NCBI RefSeq assembly: GCF_001597725.1
Contig: NZ_LUTR01000013.1
Span: forward strand, 1-64,000
DNA: 64,000 nucleotides
Reading direction: 5' to 3'
Origin: Neptuniibacter marinus
GTDB lineage: Bacteria > Pseudomonadota > Gammaproteobacteria > Pseudomonadales > Balneatricaceae
Of the stretch, positions 61,943-64,000 are shown piece by piece (within the stretch, counting starts at the first letter, position 1; every line of letters starts with the position of its first letter). A program made the translations under genes and the position numbers. A model generated the notes under the pieces. It did no database searches. It had not been told where the DNA came from and was given only the letters and a program-made list of their open reading frames with translations.

Positions 61943-64000
61943 ATGTCAGTAAATCAGAAAAATGATCTGCCGGATGCTTGCTATCTTAATATGCAAAATG
62001 ACAATAGCGTTCGATTATTTCGTGTTGAGGCCCATCAAGCCATCCGATTAGATCTGAAAAGGGGCGATCATTTTCAGATTTTTAGCCAAGATGGTGAGCA
62101 ACTGGCGGAACTGATTGTGCGGGATCGTCGAGGCTCGTCTGCAAATCACCTTTTAGCAACAGCCTTAGGTTTAGATGGGGTTAGTGGCTTACCTGCTGAG
62201 GGTATCAATGCTCAAATTGCTGAGAATAAATTGGCAGGGCAGGCGTTACAGGCGCAACTCAAGGGTTGGGGTATTAATGATTACCATCTATCTCAGGTGA
62301 TCTCCGTTGGAGCCGCAAGAGTAGGGGAGGGGCAAAACACGATTCCCGAACCTACCTACTTTGAGGCCTTAGATGATATCAATATTATCGTTGCAGCCGC
62401 TGGTTTATCTATGCCGATAGAGGGCCATGTACCGGTTACTGAGTTAGAAGTTAAAGTTAATTATTTAGATGCATCAGCAGCATTACTTCCTGAACCTTTG
62501 GCACCATCTCAATTGGAACTGCGTATTCCCCGTGCAAGTGCACGTGTCTATGAAGTTAAAGCGGGAGAGTGGATCCAAATTATTGATGTTGAGGGTAAGC
62601 AGTGTTCAGATTTTTTAGCTTTTGATAAAGCGGCGTTAGAGCAAGGAGAAGAGTTAGCTCTTGATGCTGTTGCGACTCGTACCCTGTTAGGTCTGAGTAA
62701 TCCTCAACCAGGTATCCATTCCCGTTTTTTAGGGGCCGATATGCAATCAATGGTCGAGGTGGTACAAGATACCGTTGGTCGCCACGATAGTTTTTTAATG
62801 GCCTGTAATCCGAAATATTATGAAGATAGCGGTTATTTTGGACACATTAGCTGTAGTGATAATTTCAACCGTGTATTGGCTCCATATAAGGTTAAGCCTC
62901 GTCCAGCTTGGCCTGCAATAAACTTCTTTTTTAATACCCATGTTGAACCGTGCGGATCGGTATCAATGGATGAGCCTTGGTCTCGAGCCGGAGATTACGT
63001 ATTGCTACGTGCTACCCGTGATCTGATCTGTGCATCATCAGCTTGCCCCGATGATATTGACCCGGCTAACGGTTGGCAGCCTACTGATATTCATGTGCGA
63101 ATTTACTCCGCTGATAATCATTTCCCTCGTTCTATCGCTTACCGGACCTCTCCTCAGGAGCTACCACGTATGACTAAAACAACAGGCTTTCACAGTCGTG
63201 TTTCTGCACTGACTAAACAGATGACTGAGTACCGTGGGTACTGGGTTGCTTCGGAGTATGAGGGATGGGGGGCTCAAGCTGAATATTTAGCCTGTCGGGA
63301 ACGGGTAGCTGTAATTGATTTAACGCCTCTTAGAAAGTTTGAGGTGACAGGGCCAGATGCTGAAGCCTTTTTACAATTTGCTTTAACACGAAATGTTAGG
63401 CGCTTAGCTATTGGTGAGATCGCGTACTCTGCTATCTGCCATGAAACGGGTGGAATGATTGATGATGGCACTATCTTTCGTATGGGTGAACAAGCCTTTA
63501 GATGGGTTTGTGGCGATCCTTACACCGGCTTGTGGTTAAAGAATCAAGCGCAAGAGCAGGGTTATAAAGTAAGCGTTAGGAATTCTACTGACCAGTTACA
63601 TAATATCGCAGTTCAAGGCCCGAAAAGTCGTGAGTTATTGAGCCAGATTATTTGGGCGCCTGAATGTCAACCGAGTATGGATACCCTGGCGTGGTTTCAT
63701 TTCATGATTGGTCGATTAGGTGGGCCCGATGGCATCCCTGTAATGGTGTCCCGCACAGGTTATACCGGTGAATTAGGGTTTGAGGTTTGGTGTCACCCGG
63801 ATGATGCCGAAGCAGTTTGGGATCAAGTATGGGAGACAGGTCAGCCATACAAAATTGCACCTTTAGGTTTTGACGCTTTAGATATGTTGCGTATTGAAGC
63901 GGGTTTGATTTTCGCTGATCACGAGTTTTGTCCTGAAACTAACCCTTATGAAGCGGGTATAGGTTTTACCGTACCAATGAAAACTAAAGCGGAGAATTTT
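61943..64000 (+). CDS. tdm: TMAO demethylase (partial, runs off the window)
   Basis: Splits trimethylamine N-oxide into dimethylamine and formaldehyde. 686 codons are visible from the ATG at 61943 (GTGGAG before it), with no stop before the edge. The DUF1989 domain (about 195-385) includes IDVEGKQCSDFLAF, NFFFNTHVEP and CASSACPDDIDPANGW, whose cysteines bind metal. A GcvT-type aminomethyltransferase domain starts at about 415 and can capture formaldehyde on THF (VIDLTPLRKFEVTGPDA, MVSRTGYTGELGFEV). The architecture is that of known Tdm. Confidence 0.93.
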   Translation, partial: MSVNQKNDLPDACYLNMQNDNSVRLFRVEAHQAIRLDLKRGDHFQIFSQDGEQLAELIVRDRRGSSANHLLATALGLDGVSGLPAEGINAQIAENKLAGQALQAQLKGWGINDYHLSQVISVGAARVGEGQNTIPEPTYFEALDDINIIVAAAGLSMPIEGHVPVTELEVKVNYLDASAALLPEPLAPSQLELRIPRASARVYEVKAGEWIQIIDVEGKQCSDFLAFDKAALEQGEELALDAVATRTLLGLSNPQPGIHSRFLGADMQSMVEVVQDTVGRHDSFLMACNPKYYEDSGYFGHISCSDNFNRVLAPYKVKPRPAWPAINFFFNTHVEPCGSVSMDEPWSRAGDYVLLRATRDLICASSACPDDIDPANGWQPTDIHVRIYSADNHFPRSIAYRTSPQELPRMTKTTGFHSRVSALTKQMTEYRGYWVASEYEGWGAQAEYLACRERVAVIDLTPLRKFEVTGPDAEAFLQFALTRNVRRLAIGEIAYSAICHETGGMIDDGTIFRMGEQAFRWVCGDPYTGLWLKNQAQEQGYKVSVRNSTDQLHNIAVQGPKSRELLSQIIWAPECQPSMDTLAWFHFMIGRLGGPDGIPVMVSRTGYTGELGFEVWCHPDDAEAVWDQVWETGQPYKIAPLGFDALDMLRIEAGLIFADHEFCPETNPYEAGIGFTVPMKTKAENF

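Overview
The window reads as chromosomal DNA of a marine gammaproteobacterium, most likely an Oceanospirillales (Oceanospirillaceae) member. The housekeeping block (talB, dusA, dgkA, gltX, tRNA-Ala) looks gammaproteobacterial, base composition is moderate, and the right half carries the marine oxidative methylated-amine pathway. The genus is an inference and was not tested.

Layout. 1-4.9 kb: core genes and a tRNA-Ala(GGC). 4.86-10.13 kb: a 5.2-kb integrative element in the 3' end of that tRNA, with a P4-type integrase, AlpA-like regulator, HUH-type YagK/YfjJ/Gp2-like replication protein, zinc-ribbon protein, a lipoprotein and a small membrane protein, repeated GGGGGCATT arm sites at both ends and a degenerate right att copy. 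10.2-13.2 kb: a decaying zone with a frameshifted RelE/HigB-like toxin beside an intact antitoxin, remnants of HsdR, a uracil-phosphoribosyltransferase-like protein and possibly a Mu-like gpG protein, and a frameshifted flavodoxin behind a perfect 6-1-6 Fur-type site. 13.4-19.6 kb: a LysR-linked catabolic operon (SDR, luciferase-like monooxygenase, CmcJ-like oxygenase), an MDR pseudogene, a DUF1330 protein and an MDR oxidoreductase. 19.8-25.0 kb: a sulfur/persulfide module (rhodanese, membrane protein, persulfide-dioxygenase-like MBL protein, DUF442 protein, SulP transporter) with two copies of an ATTAG-N6-CTAAT operator. 25-39 kb: peroxiredoxin, small periplasmic proteins, GMC dehydrogenase pair, autotransporter, Sel1 protein, a DUF3127 protein with an SSB-like tail, a YeiH-family membrane protein and a large transglutaminase/DUF2126 protein.

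39.4-64 kb is the centrepiece: trimethylamine (TMA) to one-carbon units plus ammonium. Tmm oxidises TMA to TMAO; Tdm (cut by the window end) splits TMAO to dimethylamine and formaldehyde; DmmABC demethylates dimethylamine to methylamine; GmaS, MgsABC and MgdABCD run the N-methylglutamate pathway; FolD and PurU take the tetrahydrofolate-bound carbon to formate. An XRE-cupin regulator diverges from gmaS.

The most novel signal is regulatory. Between tmm and tdm lies an operon for a soluble NarX-like kinase, a NarL-like response regulator and a stand-alone double-PAS protein. NarL-type heptamers occur in front of dmmA, in front of tdm (shared with the kinase operon) and in front of tmm. The dmmA and tdm promoters share a 16-bp inverted heptamer pair and two further motifs at identical spacing. 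I infer a dedicated two-component system for the TMA/TMAO/DMA steps that reuses the nitrate-regulator DNA code.
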